In this document: one piece after another, positions 39,021 to 47,234 of the stretch
Layout: each line of letters begins with the position of its first letter
Position numbering within the stretch: the stretch's first letter is position 1
Source of the DNA: CF-39 sp035651155
Lineage (GTDB): Bacteria > Chloroflexota > Limnocylindria > P2-11E
DNA: 64,000 bases
Direction: 5' to 3'
NCBI GenBank assembly: GCA_035651155.1
Contig: DASRGG010000028.1
Location: forward strand, 62,001 to 126,000
Translations under genes and position numbers: made by a program
Notes under the pieces: generated by a model
What the model was told of the DNA's origin: nothing
The model's input: the letters and a program-made list of their open reading frames with translations, nothing else
Database searches by the model: none

Positions 39021-39369
39021 GGCGGCCCTCCAGCGCGTAGATGCCGACGTACCGGCCATCGGGGTCGCGCGCGAAGAAGTAGTCGCCGAAGAAGTCGCTC
39101 GACGTCGCGCCGGCCTGCCTCGCGCGGTCGTAGGCCGCGCGCACGTCCGCGACGCCGAACCACACGACGAAGCCACCGCTCGAGCTGATCTCCGCCGGCG
39201 TCCGGCGGTCGCCGCGATCGTGGAGCGCGAGCTTCGCGTTCTCCGCGTCGAGCCACGTGGCGTGCGCACCCTCCTCGCCGGCGAGCCCGACGACGTCGCG
39301 ATAGAAACGCGCGATCTCCGCGCGCTTCCCGCTGAAGACCATGACCGGCCCGATCTCGAGCTCGCTCAT
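38998..39369 (-). CDS. VOC (glyoxalase/bleomycin-resistance) family protein with His-rich tail
   Basis: This 123-residue protein has a single VOC-type module: VMVFSGKRAEIARFYRDVVGL at the start and FFARDPDGRYVGIYALEG at the end. The tail GRHGHDHEH could bind metal. Usual VOC metal ligands are not clearly all present, so catalytic function is unsure. It lies 10 bases after the 3-hydroxyacyl-CoA dehydrogenase gene. Confidence 0.78.
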   Translation of the reverse strand: MSELEIGPVMVFSGKRAEIARFYRDVVGLAGEEGAHATWLDAENAKLALHDRGDRRTPAEISSSGGFVVWFGVADVRAAYDRARQAGATSSDFFGDYFFARDPDGRYVGIYALEGRHGHDHEH

Positions 39370-39379
39370 CGGTGCGCCC

Positions 39380-40243
39380 TCATGCGGTCGCCTCCACCCT
39401 GCTCTGCTCGTAGTCGTACACGCCGCGGCCGCTCTTGCGGCCGAGACGGCCCTCCGCGACGAGACGGCGCAGGTTCGGCGCAGGCGCGTACTTCGCGCTG
39501 CCGAGGTCGCGCTCGAGGACCTCCATGATCGCGACGCAGACGTCGAGCCCGATGAGGTCCGCGAGACGGAGCGGCCCGATGGGGTGATTCATCCCGAGGG
39601 TCATCACCGTGTCGATGTCCTCCGCGGTCCCGACCTTCTCGTCGAGCGCGAGGAAGGCCTCGTTGATCATCGGCATGAGGATGCGGTTGGCGATGAAACC
39701 GGGCCGGTCGGCGGACACGACCGGCGTCTTGCCCAGCCGCTTCGCGAGGTCGACGATCGCTCCGAGCGTCTCCTCCGACGTGCGCGGCCCGCGCACCACC
39801 TCGACGAGGCGCATGACCGGCACGGGGTTCATGAAGTGCATTCCCGCGACGCGCCCGGGACGCGTGGTGCGCGCGGCCAGCGCGTCGATCGAGATCGACG
39901 ACGTGTTCGACGCGAGGATGACGTCCTTCCGCGTGACGCGGTCGAGCGTCGCGAAGAGCTCCTGCTTCACCGCGGGATCCTCGTAGGCGGCCTCGACGAC
40001 GAGATCGGCGTCGGCGAGCGCGGCCACGTCCGTCGCAGCGCGGATCCGCGCCGCGATCTCGCCGGGCGGCGCGACGAGCTTGTCCTTCTCCGCCAGCTTC
40101 GCCAGCGACCCGCGGATGGTCGCGAGCCCGCGCTCGAGCTGGGCCTCCGCGACGTCGACCATCGTCACGTCGTGGCCGTTCATGGCGAAGGTCTGCGCGA
40201 TGCCGGAGCCCATCGTCCCGGCGCCGACGACCCCGACCTTCAT
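39380..40243 (-). CDS. 3-hydroxybutyryl-CoA dehydrogenase
   Basis: This 287-residue NAD(P)-dependent enzyme oxidises 3-hydroxyacyl-CoA to 3-ketoacyl-CoA. The Rossmann loop is VGAGTMGSGIAQTFAMNGHDV; the catalytic histidine is in GMHFMNPVPVM, and NHPIGPLRLADLIGLD is also diagnostic. It works directly before the thiolase encoded 19 bases upstream. No enoyl-CoA hydratase gene accompanies it. Confidence 0.95.
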   Translation of the reverse strand: MKVGVVGAGTMGSGIAQTFAMNGHDVTMVDVAEAQLERGLATIRGSLAKLAEKDKLVAPPGEIAARIRAATDVAALADADLVVEAAYEDPAVKQELFATLDRVTRKDVILASNTSSISIDALAARTTRPGRVAGMHFMNPVPVMRLVEVVRGPRTSEETLGAIVDLAKRLGKTPVVSADRPGFIANRILMPMINEAFLALDEKVGTAEDIDTVMTLGMNHPIGPLRLADLIGLDVCVAIMEVLERDLGSAKYAPAPNLRRLVAEGRLGRKSGRGVYDYEQSRVEATA

Positions 40244-40262
40244 CCGCCGCGCTCGGCCCGCA

Positions 40263-41438
40263 TCAGATCAGCTCGACCGCGAGCGCGACGGCCTCGCCGC
40301 CGCCGAGGCAGAGTGACGCGACGCCGCGGCCCTTGCCGCGCGCGCGGAGGGCGTAGAGGAGGGTCACCAGCAGCCGCGTGCCGCTCGCGCCGATGGGATG
40401 CCCCAGCGCGACCGCGCCGCCGTTCACGTTGAGCTTCGCCTCGGGGATCGCGAGCTCGCGCCGCACGCACTCGACGCCGCTGAACGCCTCGTTGATCTCG
40501 TAGAGGTCCACGTCGCCGACGCTCCAGCCGGCCTTCTCGAGGCACCGCACGATCGCGCCGCGCGGCGCGGTGAGGAACAGCTCGGGCTCGTGCGCGAACT
40601 GCCCCTGCGCGACGACCCGCGCGAGCGGCGTGGCACCGAGCTCGGCCGCGCGCTCGCGCGACGCGACGACGACGGCCGCGCCGCCGTCGTTGAGCTTCGA
40701 GGCGTTGCCCGCGGTGATCGTGCCGCCGGGCTTGAACGCGGGCTGGAGCGCCGCGAGGCCCTCGAGCGTCGTCTCGCGCGGCGTCTCGTCGCGGCTCACG
40801 ACGGTCACGGCGCCCTTGCGGCCCGGCACCTCGACGGGGACGATCTCCGCGTCGAACGCGCCGCTCTTCTGCGCCGCGAGCGCCTTCTCGTACGAGCGCA
40901 GCGCGAAGCGGTCCTGATCCTCGCGCGAAAGCCCGCACCGCTCGGCGGTGATCTCGCCGCCGAGACCCATGTGCCCGTGGCCGTAGGCGTCCACGAGCCC
41001 ATCGGTGAGGTTCGCGTCCTCGATGGAGTGCTCGCCGAGCGAGAGCCCGGTGCGCGCGCCGCGCAGCAGGTACGGCGCGTTCGACATGCTCTCCATGCCG
41101 CCGGCGACGACCAGACGCGCCTCGCCCGCCACGATCTGCGTCGTCGCGAGCATCACCGCCTTCAGGCCCGAGCCGCACACCTTGTTCACGGTCGTGCACG
41201 GGACGCTGTTCGGGATGCCCGCGCCCAGCGCCGCCTGCCGCGCGGGCGCCTGGCCCACGCCGGCCTGCACGACGTTGCCCATGAAGACCTCGTCCACGTG
41301 GTCGGGCGCCACCTTCGCGCGCTCGAGCGCGCAGCGGATCGCGATCGCGCCGAGCTTCGGCGCCGGGAGCGGCGCGAGGCCGCCGAGGAACGCGCCGATC
41401 GGCGTGCGCGCGCCGCCGAGGATGACCACCTCGCTCAC
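40263..41438 (-). CDS. Acetyl-CoA C-acetyltransferase (thiolase)
   Basis: This 391-residue thiolase has the nucleophile Cys88 in NKVCGSGLKA, the histidine in NGGAVALGHPIGASGTR and the second cysteine in ASLCLGGGEA. It cleaves acetoacetyl-CoA (or longer 3-ketoacyl-CoA) to acetyl-CoA. Its ATG overlaps the merR-family gene stop, so it is the first enzyme gene of the operon. Confidence 0.96.
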   Translation of the reverse strand: MSEVVILGGARTPIGAFLGGLAPLPAPKLGAIAIRCALERAKVAPDHVDEVFMGNVVQAGVGQAPARQAALGAGIPNSVPCTTVNKVCGSGLKAVMLATTQIVAGEARLVVAGGMESMSNAPYLLRGARTGLSLGEHSIEDANLTDGLVDAYGHGHMGLGGEITAERCGLSREDQDRFALRSYEKALAAQKSGAFDAEIVPVEVPGRKGAVTVVSRDETPRETTLEGLAALQPAFKPGGTITAGNASKLNDGGAAVVVASRERAAELGATPLARVVAQGQFAHEPELFLTAPRGAIVRCLEKAGWSVGDVDLYEINEAFSGVECVRRELAIPEAKLNVNGGAVALGHPIGASGTRLLVTLLYALRARGKGRGVASLCLGGGEAVALAVELI

Positions 41439-41836
41439 TCTTCGTCCCCACCTTCGAGCAGGCGACGGGCCACGTGCTCGCGGTACGCGCGGATCTCGTC
41501 GCGCAGGCCTTCCAGCTCGCCGATCTTCTCGGTGATCGTCGCGAGGTGCGCGTCGAGCAGCTCCATGAGACGCGGCAGCACGTTGCGATTGGAGCGCTGG
41601 CGCCGGTACATGCGCTCGAGCTCGAGCATCTCCTGGAGGGACAGGCCGAGCGTCTTCAGCTTGCGGATGAAGCGGAGACGGCGGACGTCGTCGTCGGTGT
41701 ACACGCGGACGCCACCCTCGAGCCGCTTCACCGATTCGAGCAGCCCGAGCTCCTCGTAGTAGCGGATGGTCCGCTCGGTGAGCCCGACGCGCGACGCGAG
41801 CTCGCCGATCCGGTACTGGCCGACCGTGGTCGCCAC
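41435..41836 (-). CDS. MerR-family transcriptional regulator heading the acyl-CoA operon
   Basis: This 133-residue regulator has the MerR winged helix YRIGELASRVGLTERTIRYYEELGLL, a variable arm GGVRVYTDDDVRRLRFIRKL and a coiled-coil dimer helix. No cysteine metal site is present, so an organic or acyl-CoA signal is likely. The GTG at 41836 is chosen because AGGGAGG lies 5 bases upstream; the longer frame to 41881 lacks such a site. A palindrome at 41886-41905 lies in its promoter. MerR-family regulators of fatty-acid or branched-chain amino acid degradation are known elsewhere. Confidence 0.9.
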   Translation of the reverse strand: MATTVGQYRIGELASRVGLTERTIRYYEELGLLESVKRLEGGVRVYTDDDVRRLRFIRKLKTLGLSLQEMLELERMYRRQRSNRNVLPRLMELLDAHLATITEKIGELEGLRDEIRAYREHVARRLLEGGDEE

Positions 41837-41885
41837 CTGCGCCTCCCTGACGGAGCCTTCCGGCTGGATCGTTTCTGCCACGTCT

Positions 41886-41905
41886 GCCAGTTCACGTCAA
41901 CTGGC
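41886..41905. promoter_or_regulatory. Palindromic operator overlapping the MerR-operon promoter
   Basis: A perfect 7-base inverted repeat GCCAGTT / AACTGGC has a 6-base centre CACGTC. On the minus strand TTGACG (41900-41895) inside it could serve as the -35 element. It lies 50 bases upstream of the regulator start. Symmetry and position suggest the binding site of the MerR protein itself. Confidence 0.6.
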
Positions 41906-41929
41906 GACCACCGGCCGGCCGGACCCGGC

Positions 41930-41948
41930 CTCCGGGCGCGACCCGGAG
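41930..41948 (-). terminator. Stem-loop after the carbamoylase gene
   Basis: CTCCGGG / CCCGGAG form a perfect 7-bp stem with a 5-base loop, about 34 bases past the carbamoylase stop and 25 bases before the MerR operator. It may separate the two transcription units. No T-run is present. Confidence 0.35.
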
Positions 41949-41981
41949 ACGTCGGCCGGCGAAGGACCAGGAGCGGCCGCG

Positions 41982-43199
41982 TCAGCGCGCGAGCTCGGCG
42001 ATCGCGTTCTCCAGCGCTCGGGTGCCGAGCGCCGCGTCCTCGGTCGACGCGAACTCCGTCGGCGTATGGCTGCCGCCCGTCGAGCGGACGAAGAGCATCC
42101 CCGTCGGCACGCCCGAGAGCGACGGGTTCTGCGCGTCGTGTCCGGCGCCGGAGACGAGCCGCGGCGCCTCGACGCCGACCGCCTTCGTGGCGCGCGCGAG
42201 GACGTCGCGGACGCCCGCGTCGAGCGGCGTCACGGAGACGCGCTGGAGCGGCTCGGCGGCGATCTCGACGCCGCGCTCCGTCGCGACGCGATCCATGTGC
42301 CGGCGCAGCTCGGCGAGCGCGCCGTCGATCGATTCCTGCCGCGGCGCGCGGATGTCGAGCGAGAACACGCACACGCCGGGAACGACGTTCTTCGCGCCCG
42401 GGCGGACCGCGATCTCCCCCACCGTGCCCACCGTGTCCGGGAGCGCCGACGCGATCCGCTCGAGCGCGACGACGACCTCGCTCGCCGCGACGAGCGCATC
42501 CTTGCGCGCGCCCATGACCGTCGCGCCCGCGTGATCCTGACGGCCGCGCACGGTGACGAGCCCGTGGTAGATGCCCACGATGTCGCTCACGATCCCGAGC
42601 GGGATGCCCGCCCGCTCGAGGCGCGGGCCCTGCTCGATGTGCAGCTCCAGGTAGGCGCGGATGCCCCTGGGATCGCGCGCGGCCTTCGAAGGGTCGCCGG
42701 ACTCGCCGAGCGCGCGCAGCGCGTCCGCGATGGAGACGCCGTTCTTGTCGCGACGCTCCGCCGCGCCCGGCGGCAGCTTCCCGAACGCGGCGGCCGACCC
42801 GAAAAGACCGATGCCGAAGCGCGCGCCCTCCTCATCCGCCCACGCGACCACCTCGACGGGCCTCGCGAAGCGCGCGCCCGCCTCTCTGAGCGAGATCACC
42901 GCCTCGACCGCGCAGCACACGCCGAGAGCTCCGTCGAATCGCCCGCCCTCGGGGACCGAGTCGATGTGGCTGCCGACGAGGACGACCGGATCGCCGGGAC
43001 GGTCGCCCGGGAAGCGGATGTACAGGTTGGCCGCCGCGTCGCGCCGGACGCTCACGCCGTACGGCGCGCACCACGACGCGACGACGTCGCGAGCCCTTTG
43101 CTCGTCGGGAGTGAGACCGAGACGCGACACCGATGCGCCGGACCCCCCGATCGCCGCGAGCTGATCGATGCGCCCTTGCAGCCGCGCGGCGTCGGTCAC
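41982..43199 (-). CDS. M20-type amidohydrolase, N-carbamoyl-L-amino-acid hydrolase / allantoate hydrolase-like
   Basis: This 405-residue zinc hydrolase of the HyuC/AllC group has GSHIDSVPEGGRFDGALG (metal His, Asp), WADEEGARFG (Glu pair), LELHIEQGP (metal His) and GHDAQNPS near the C-terminus. It removes a carbamoyl or ureido group from an amino acid or allantoate; no neighbouring pathway gene decides which. The GTG start overlaps the HD gene stop (GTGA). Confidence 0.88.
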   Translation of the reverse strand: MTDAARLQGRIDQLAAIGGSGASVSRLGLTPDEQRARDVVASWCAPYGVSVRRDAAANLYIRFPGDRPGDPVVLVGSHIDSVPEGGRFDGALGVCCAVEAVISLREAGARFARPVEVVAWADEEGARFGIGLFGSAAAFGKLPPGAAERRDKNGVSIADALRALGESGDPSKAARDPRGIRAYLELHIEQGPRLERAGIPLGIVSDIVGIYHGLVTVRGRQDHAGATVMGARKDALVAASEVVVALERIASALPDTVGTVGEIAVRPGAKNVVPGVCVFSLDIRAPRQESIDGALAELRRHMDRVATERGVEIAAEPLQRVSVTPLDAGVRDVLARATKAVGVEAPRLVSGAGHDAQNPSLSGVPTGMLFVRSTGGSHTPTEFASTEDAALGTRALENAIAELAR

Positions 43200-43747
43200 G
43201 GCGCCGCCTCGACGCGGACGCGCGACGCGAGCTCGTCCGGACCGAAGGGCAGGCCCGCGAACACCTCGCGCTCGATCGTCTTCGCGATCGGGATCGCGCG
43301 CGCGATCTCATCGGTGTATCGCGGATGCCGCCGCGCGGTGTCCCGCGCGCGCTCCTCGAGCGATTCGACGGCCATTCCGCCGCGGCGGTCCGCGACGTAC
43401 ACGACCTTTTCGTCGAGCCCGCGCGGCGCGGTCGCGGGATCGAGGACCGTGTAGATCGCGTGCCGTCGCGCCGGCTCGACGCAGGCGTCGAGCCCTTCGG
43501 CGGCGAGGACGAGCGCGGAGAGCTCGTTGTGCTCGCGCGGGTCGCCCGCGAGGAGCGGGCTGCGCCCGATGTCGTGCAAGTACGCCGCGAGCGTCACCGC
43601 GTCCGCGTCGATCCGATCGCCGGCATCCGCGCGCGCTCGCGCGAGCACCGCGCCGACCGCCCCGACGACGCGGGAGTGCTGCCGGAGCCAGTCCGGATAT
43701 CCGTACCTTTCGAAGAAGCGCTCCGCCATCGTGGATAAGTCGGTCAT
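43196..43747 (-). CDS. HD-domain hydrolase
   Basis: This 183-residue protein has the HD core: QHSRVVGAVG (first His), AAYLHDIGRSPL (HD), PREHNELSAL (His) and a downstream VYVADRRGG (Asp). This arrangement is typical of small cytoplasmic phosphohydrolases acting on nucleotides. A second ATG at 43729 is possible. It is divergent from the sigma-factor gene and coupled to the carbamoylase gene. Confidence 0.82.
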   Translation of the reverse strand: MTDLSTMAERFFERYGYPDWLRQHSRVVGAVGAVLARARADAGDRIDADAVTLAAYLHDIGRSPLLAGDPREHNELSALVLAAEGLDACVEPARRHAIYTVLDPATAPRGLDEKVVYVADRRGGMAVESLEERARDTARRHPRYTDEIARAIPIAKTIEREVFAGLPFGPDELASRVRVEAAP

Positions 43748-43754
43748 CCTGGCG

Positions 43755-43783
43755 TTGACACCCTCCCGCGCCGTTCATACGGT
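43755..43783 (+). promoter_or_regulatory. Promoter of the sigma-factor gene
   Basis: TTGACA (43755-43760) and TACGGT (43778-43783) are separated by 17 bases, the best vegetative-type promoter match in the window. Predicted transcription start is near 43790, about 20 bases before the ATG at 43810, with GGGGAG between. Confidence 0.6.
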
Positions 43784-43809
43784 CGGCCCCGGGGAGCAGG
43801 GATCGCCAC

Positions 43810-44421
43810 ATGAGCCGCCCGGACGTCGACGAGCGCATCATCGCGCACCTCGCCTTCGCGCGGGCGGTGGCCTCGCGATCGCTCGATCCGCGCTGCCGCG
43901 GCGCGGACCGCGAGGACCTCATCGCCTGGGGCGTGTTCGGCCTCGTCCAGGCCGCGCGGCGCTATCGCGGCGACCTCGGCGCTCCGTTCGGGGCGTACGC
44001 GGCGCGGCGCGTGCGCGGCCAGGTCCTCGACGCGCTGCGCGAGCGCGATCCGCTGACCCGCAGCGAGCGGCGCGCCTTCCGTGAAGCGCAGAAGGTGACC
44101 GAGGATCTGCCGCCCCCGTACGTCGAGGTGTCGCTCGACCGGCTCGCCGAGCTGGGCGACCCCGATCTGCGCGAGCGCGGTTCGGTCGCGCGCCGCGTGG
44201 ATCCGCGCTGGTCGCTCGTCGCGGGCGAGCTCCGCCGCCTCCCGCCGCTCGAGCGCCGGGTCGTCGTGTACGCGTTCGCGCGCGGCATGACCCTGCGGGA
44301 GATCGGCGGGCGCGTCGGGCTCTCCGAGTCGGGCGTGTGCCGCGTCCGCGCGCGAGCGCTCCAGAAGCTGCGGGCCGCGTGCGCCGCGCGTGGCGACGAG
44401 GAGGGCGGCGCGGCCGCGTAG
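43810..44421 (+). CDS. Sigma-70 family RNA polymerase sigma factor (FliA/WhiG-like)
   Basis: This 203-residue sigma factor has region 2 (ADREDLIAWGVFGLVQAARRY, then FGAYAARRVRGQVLDALRERD) and region 4 (LPPLERRVVVYAFARGMTLREIGGRVGLSESGVCRVRARALQKL). Region 3 is short, placing it near the sigma-28/sporulation-type group rather than the ECF group. No anti-sigma factor or flagellar gene is near, so the regulon is unknown. Confidence 0.88.
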   Translation: MSRPDVDERIIAHLAFARAVASRSLDPRCRGADREDLIAWGVFGLVQAARRYRGDLGAPFGAYAARRVRGQVLDALRERDPLTRSERRAFREAQKVTEDLPPPYVEVSLDRLAELGDPDLRERGSVARRVDPRWSLVAGELRRLPPLERRVVVYAFARGMTLREIGGRVGLSESGVCRVRARALQKLRAACAARGDEEGGAAA

Positions 44422-44453
44422 TCGTCCGGCGAGCGTCCTGCGACACTCGCCGC

Positions 44454-44603
44454 ATGACCGAGATCCGGCGGGCAGGACGCCGCGGCATCGGACGGCGGCT
44501 CGCCACGTCGGTGATCGGCCGGGCGGGCGATCGCGGCTCGCGCGTCATCCGCCTCCATGTCGAGTGTGCCGAGATGGAGATGGAGCGGCCGTGTCGGACC
44601 TGA
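44454..44603 (+). CDS. Possible 49-residue basic peptide
   Basis: A short frame from ATG 44454 encodes an arginine-rich peptide with RRGIGRRLATSVIGRAGDRG and the end VECAEMEMERPC. It fills most of the 169 bases between the sigma-factor and metallopeptidase genes and overlaps the latter's start by 13 bases. There is no recognisable family or clear ribosome site, so it may be non-coding leader. Confidence 0.25.
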   Translation: MTEIRRAGRRGIGRRLATSVIGRAGDRGSRVIRLHVECAEMEMERPCRT

Positions 44604-44962
44604 AGCGCGCGCGCTTCGCGCGGCTCGTCCGGCGCGCGCTCGACGATCTGCCGCCGCGATTCCGCGACCGCATGCGCAACATCGAGATCGTCATCGACGA
44701 CGAGCCATCGGAGGAACAGCGGCCGAAGGACGGCGGGGAGCTCCTCGGCCTGTACGAGGGCGTCCCCCTCACGGGGCGCGCGTCGATGGAGCCCTACGTG
44801 CCCGACCGCATCAGCATCTTCCGCGGACCGATCGAGCGGATGAGCTCGTCGCCGCGGACGCAGGCGGCCATCGTGCGCGACACCGTGGTCCACGAGATCG
44901 CGCACCACTTCGGGATCAGCGACGACCGGCTCCGCGAGCTCGGTCGGGGTGACGCCGAGTAG
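44591..44962 (+). CDS. Small zincin-type metallopeptidase family protein
   Basis: This 123-residue protein (GTG 44591) carries the zinc-peptidase motif VVHEIAHHFG near residues 102-111, preceded by PDRISIFRGPIER. It belongs to the minimal metallopeptidase family (MPN-free, ~120 residues) common in high-GC bacteria; the substrate is unknown. It is co-oriented with the sigma factor. Confidence 0.85.
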   Translation: MSDLKRARFARLVRRALDDLPPRFRDRMRNIEIVIDDEPSEEQRPKDGGELLGLYEGVPLTGRASMEPYVPDRISIFRGPIERMSSSPRTQAAIVRDTVVHEIAHHFGISDDRLRELGRGDAE

Positions 44963-44964
44963 CG

Positions 44965-45207
44965 CTACGGCCGGTCGAGGCGCAGCCCGATCTCGAGAAG
45001 ACCGACCCGCGCGACCGGGGGCACGCTCCGCATCCCGTCGATGTCGGCCGTCGCGAGGGCCGTGAACGCCCGCGCCCGCTCGTCGTCGCGCGCGGCGATC
45101 GCATCGAGCATGGCGGGCGCGAGCTGGCGCATGAGCGCTTCGTACGCCCGGATGTCGCCCTGCCTCGCGCCGCTCGAGCGGGCGGCCTCGTCGACGACCT
45201 GCCGCAT
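44965..45207 (-). CDS. Hypothetical short protein
   Basis: This is an 80-residue helical protein from an ATG at 45207 with no recognised family. Upstream in the same frame the reading continues for about 30 more protein-like residues (DPRLALSAILRAATPPI) with no ATG, GTG or TTG, so the true start may lie further 5' at a non-standard codon. It follows rpe by about 100 bases and is convergent with the metallopeptidase gene. Confidence 0.45.
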   Translation of the reverse strand: MRQVVDEAARSSGARQGDIRAYEALMRQLAPAMLDAIAARDDERARAFTALATADIDGMRSVPPVARVGLLEIGLRLDRP

Positions 45208-45309
45208 GATCGGCGGCGTCGCGGCGCGCAGGATCGCGGAGAGCGCGAGCCGGGGATCGTCGATGTCCGCGGGCGGCGCTATTGAAGCGCACCGCGGGAT
45301 CGGCGTGGC

Positions 45310-45972
<663 letters not shown>

Positions 45973-46007
45973 GCTGGCATCATGCGTCGAGCACGCCTCG
46001 AGGAGAA

Positions 46008-47234
46008 ATGCCCGTGTATCGTCCCCAGAACCTGCGGATCCCGGGACCCACCGTCGTCCCCCAGACCGTCCTCGCAGCATCCGCGCGCCCGATGATCAAC
46101 CATCGCGGTCCCGAGTTCGCGGCATTGCTCGCCGCGCTCACGCGCGCGCTCCAGGATTTCCTGCGCACGCAGGGCGACGTCCTCACGCTGACGTCGTCCG
46201 GCTCCGGCGCGATGGAGGCGGCCGTCGCGAACACGCTGTCGCGCGGCGACAAGGTCCTCGTGTTCATCAACGGCTCGTTCGGCGAGCGCTTCGCCGCGAT
46301 CTGCAAGGCCTACGGCGTGGACGCCCGGCGCGTCGACGTTCCGCTCGGCCGCGCGGTCGAGCCCGATCTCGTGCGCGAGGAGCTCGCGAAGGAGAAGGGC
46401 AAGGACGGCGCGAAAGCGGTCCTGATCCAGCACAACGAGACCTCGACCGGCGTGCTCAACCCGATCAAAGAGATCTCCGACGTCGTCCGCGAGTCCGGGA
46501 AGCTCTTCATCGTCGACAGCATCTCGGGCGCCGGCGCCGCCGAGCTCGAGATCGACGAATGGGGCATCGACGTCTGCGTCACCGGATCCCAGAAGGCCTG
46601 GGGCGCGCCTCCCGGCGTCTCGATCATCACGATGAGCGAGCGCGCGTGGAAGGCGTACGAGAAGAGCGATCTGCCCAAGGCGTACTTCGACCTCGCGTCG
46701 TACAAGGCCTCGCTCGAGAAGGGCGCGACCCCGGCGACGCCGGCGGTCAGCGTGTACATCGCCCTGCAGGAAAGCCTGCGCCTCATGGCCGAGGAGGGTC
46801 TCGAGGCCATCCTCCGCCGCCACCGCGACATCGCGCGCGCGACGCGCCGTGGCATCCAGGCGGTGAACCTCGCGCTCTTCGCCGACGAGGCGCACGCGTC
46901 GCCCGCCGTCACCGCGTTCCGTCCGCCGACGCGGGTGGACGCGCGCAACCTCATCCGCGTACTGCGCGACGACTACGACACGATCGTCGCGGGCGGCCAG
47001 GGCAAGCTCGAGGGGCAGCTCCTGCGCGTCGGGCATCTTGGCTTCGTGACGATGACAGACATGGTCGCGTTCTTCAGCGCGCTCGAGCTCGCGCTCCGCG
47101 ACTTCAACCAGCCGGTCGAGCCGGGCCAGGCAATCGCGGCGGCGCTCCGTTCGTACGCGGAGTCCAGCGCGCAGCCGGCGCGTCCGGGCTCGCGACCGCT
47201 GTCAAAGCCTGAGGCCGTTGGGAGCCGTCGCTAG
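46008..47234 (+). CDS. Class V aminotransferase (alanine-glyoxylate / serine-pyruvate type)
   Basis: This 408-residue PLP enzyme starts at ATG 46008 with AGGAG just upstream. It has LRIPGPTVVPQTV, SGSGAMEAAVAN, HNETSTGVLNP, the aspartate region FIVDSISGAGAAELE and the PLP lysine in VTGSQKAWGAPPG. Next to serA, it probably supplies the transamination step of serine synthesis or glyoxylate-serine exchange. The serA frame overlaps its end. Confidence 0.9.
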   Translation: MPVYRPQNLRIPGPTVVPQTVLAASARPMINHRGPEFAALLAALTRALQDFLRTQGDVLTLTSSGSGAMEAAVANTLSRGDKVLVFINGSFGERFAAICKAYGVDARRVDVPLGRAVEPDLVREELAKEKGKDGAKAVLIQHNETSTGVLNPIKEISDVVRESGKLFIVDSISGAGAAELEIDEWGIDVCVTGSQKAWGAPPGVSIITMSERAWKAYEKSDLPKAYFDLASYKASLEKGATPATPAVSVYIALQESLRLMAEEGLEAILRRHRDIARATRRGIQAVNLALFADEAHASPAVTAFRPPTRVDARNLIRVLRDDYDTIVAGGQGKLEGQLLRVGHLGFVTMTDMVAFFSALELALRDFNQPVEPGQAIAAALRSYAESSAQPARPGSRPLSKPEAVGSRR

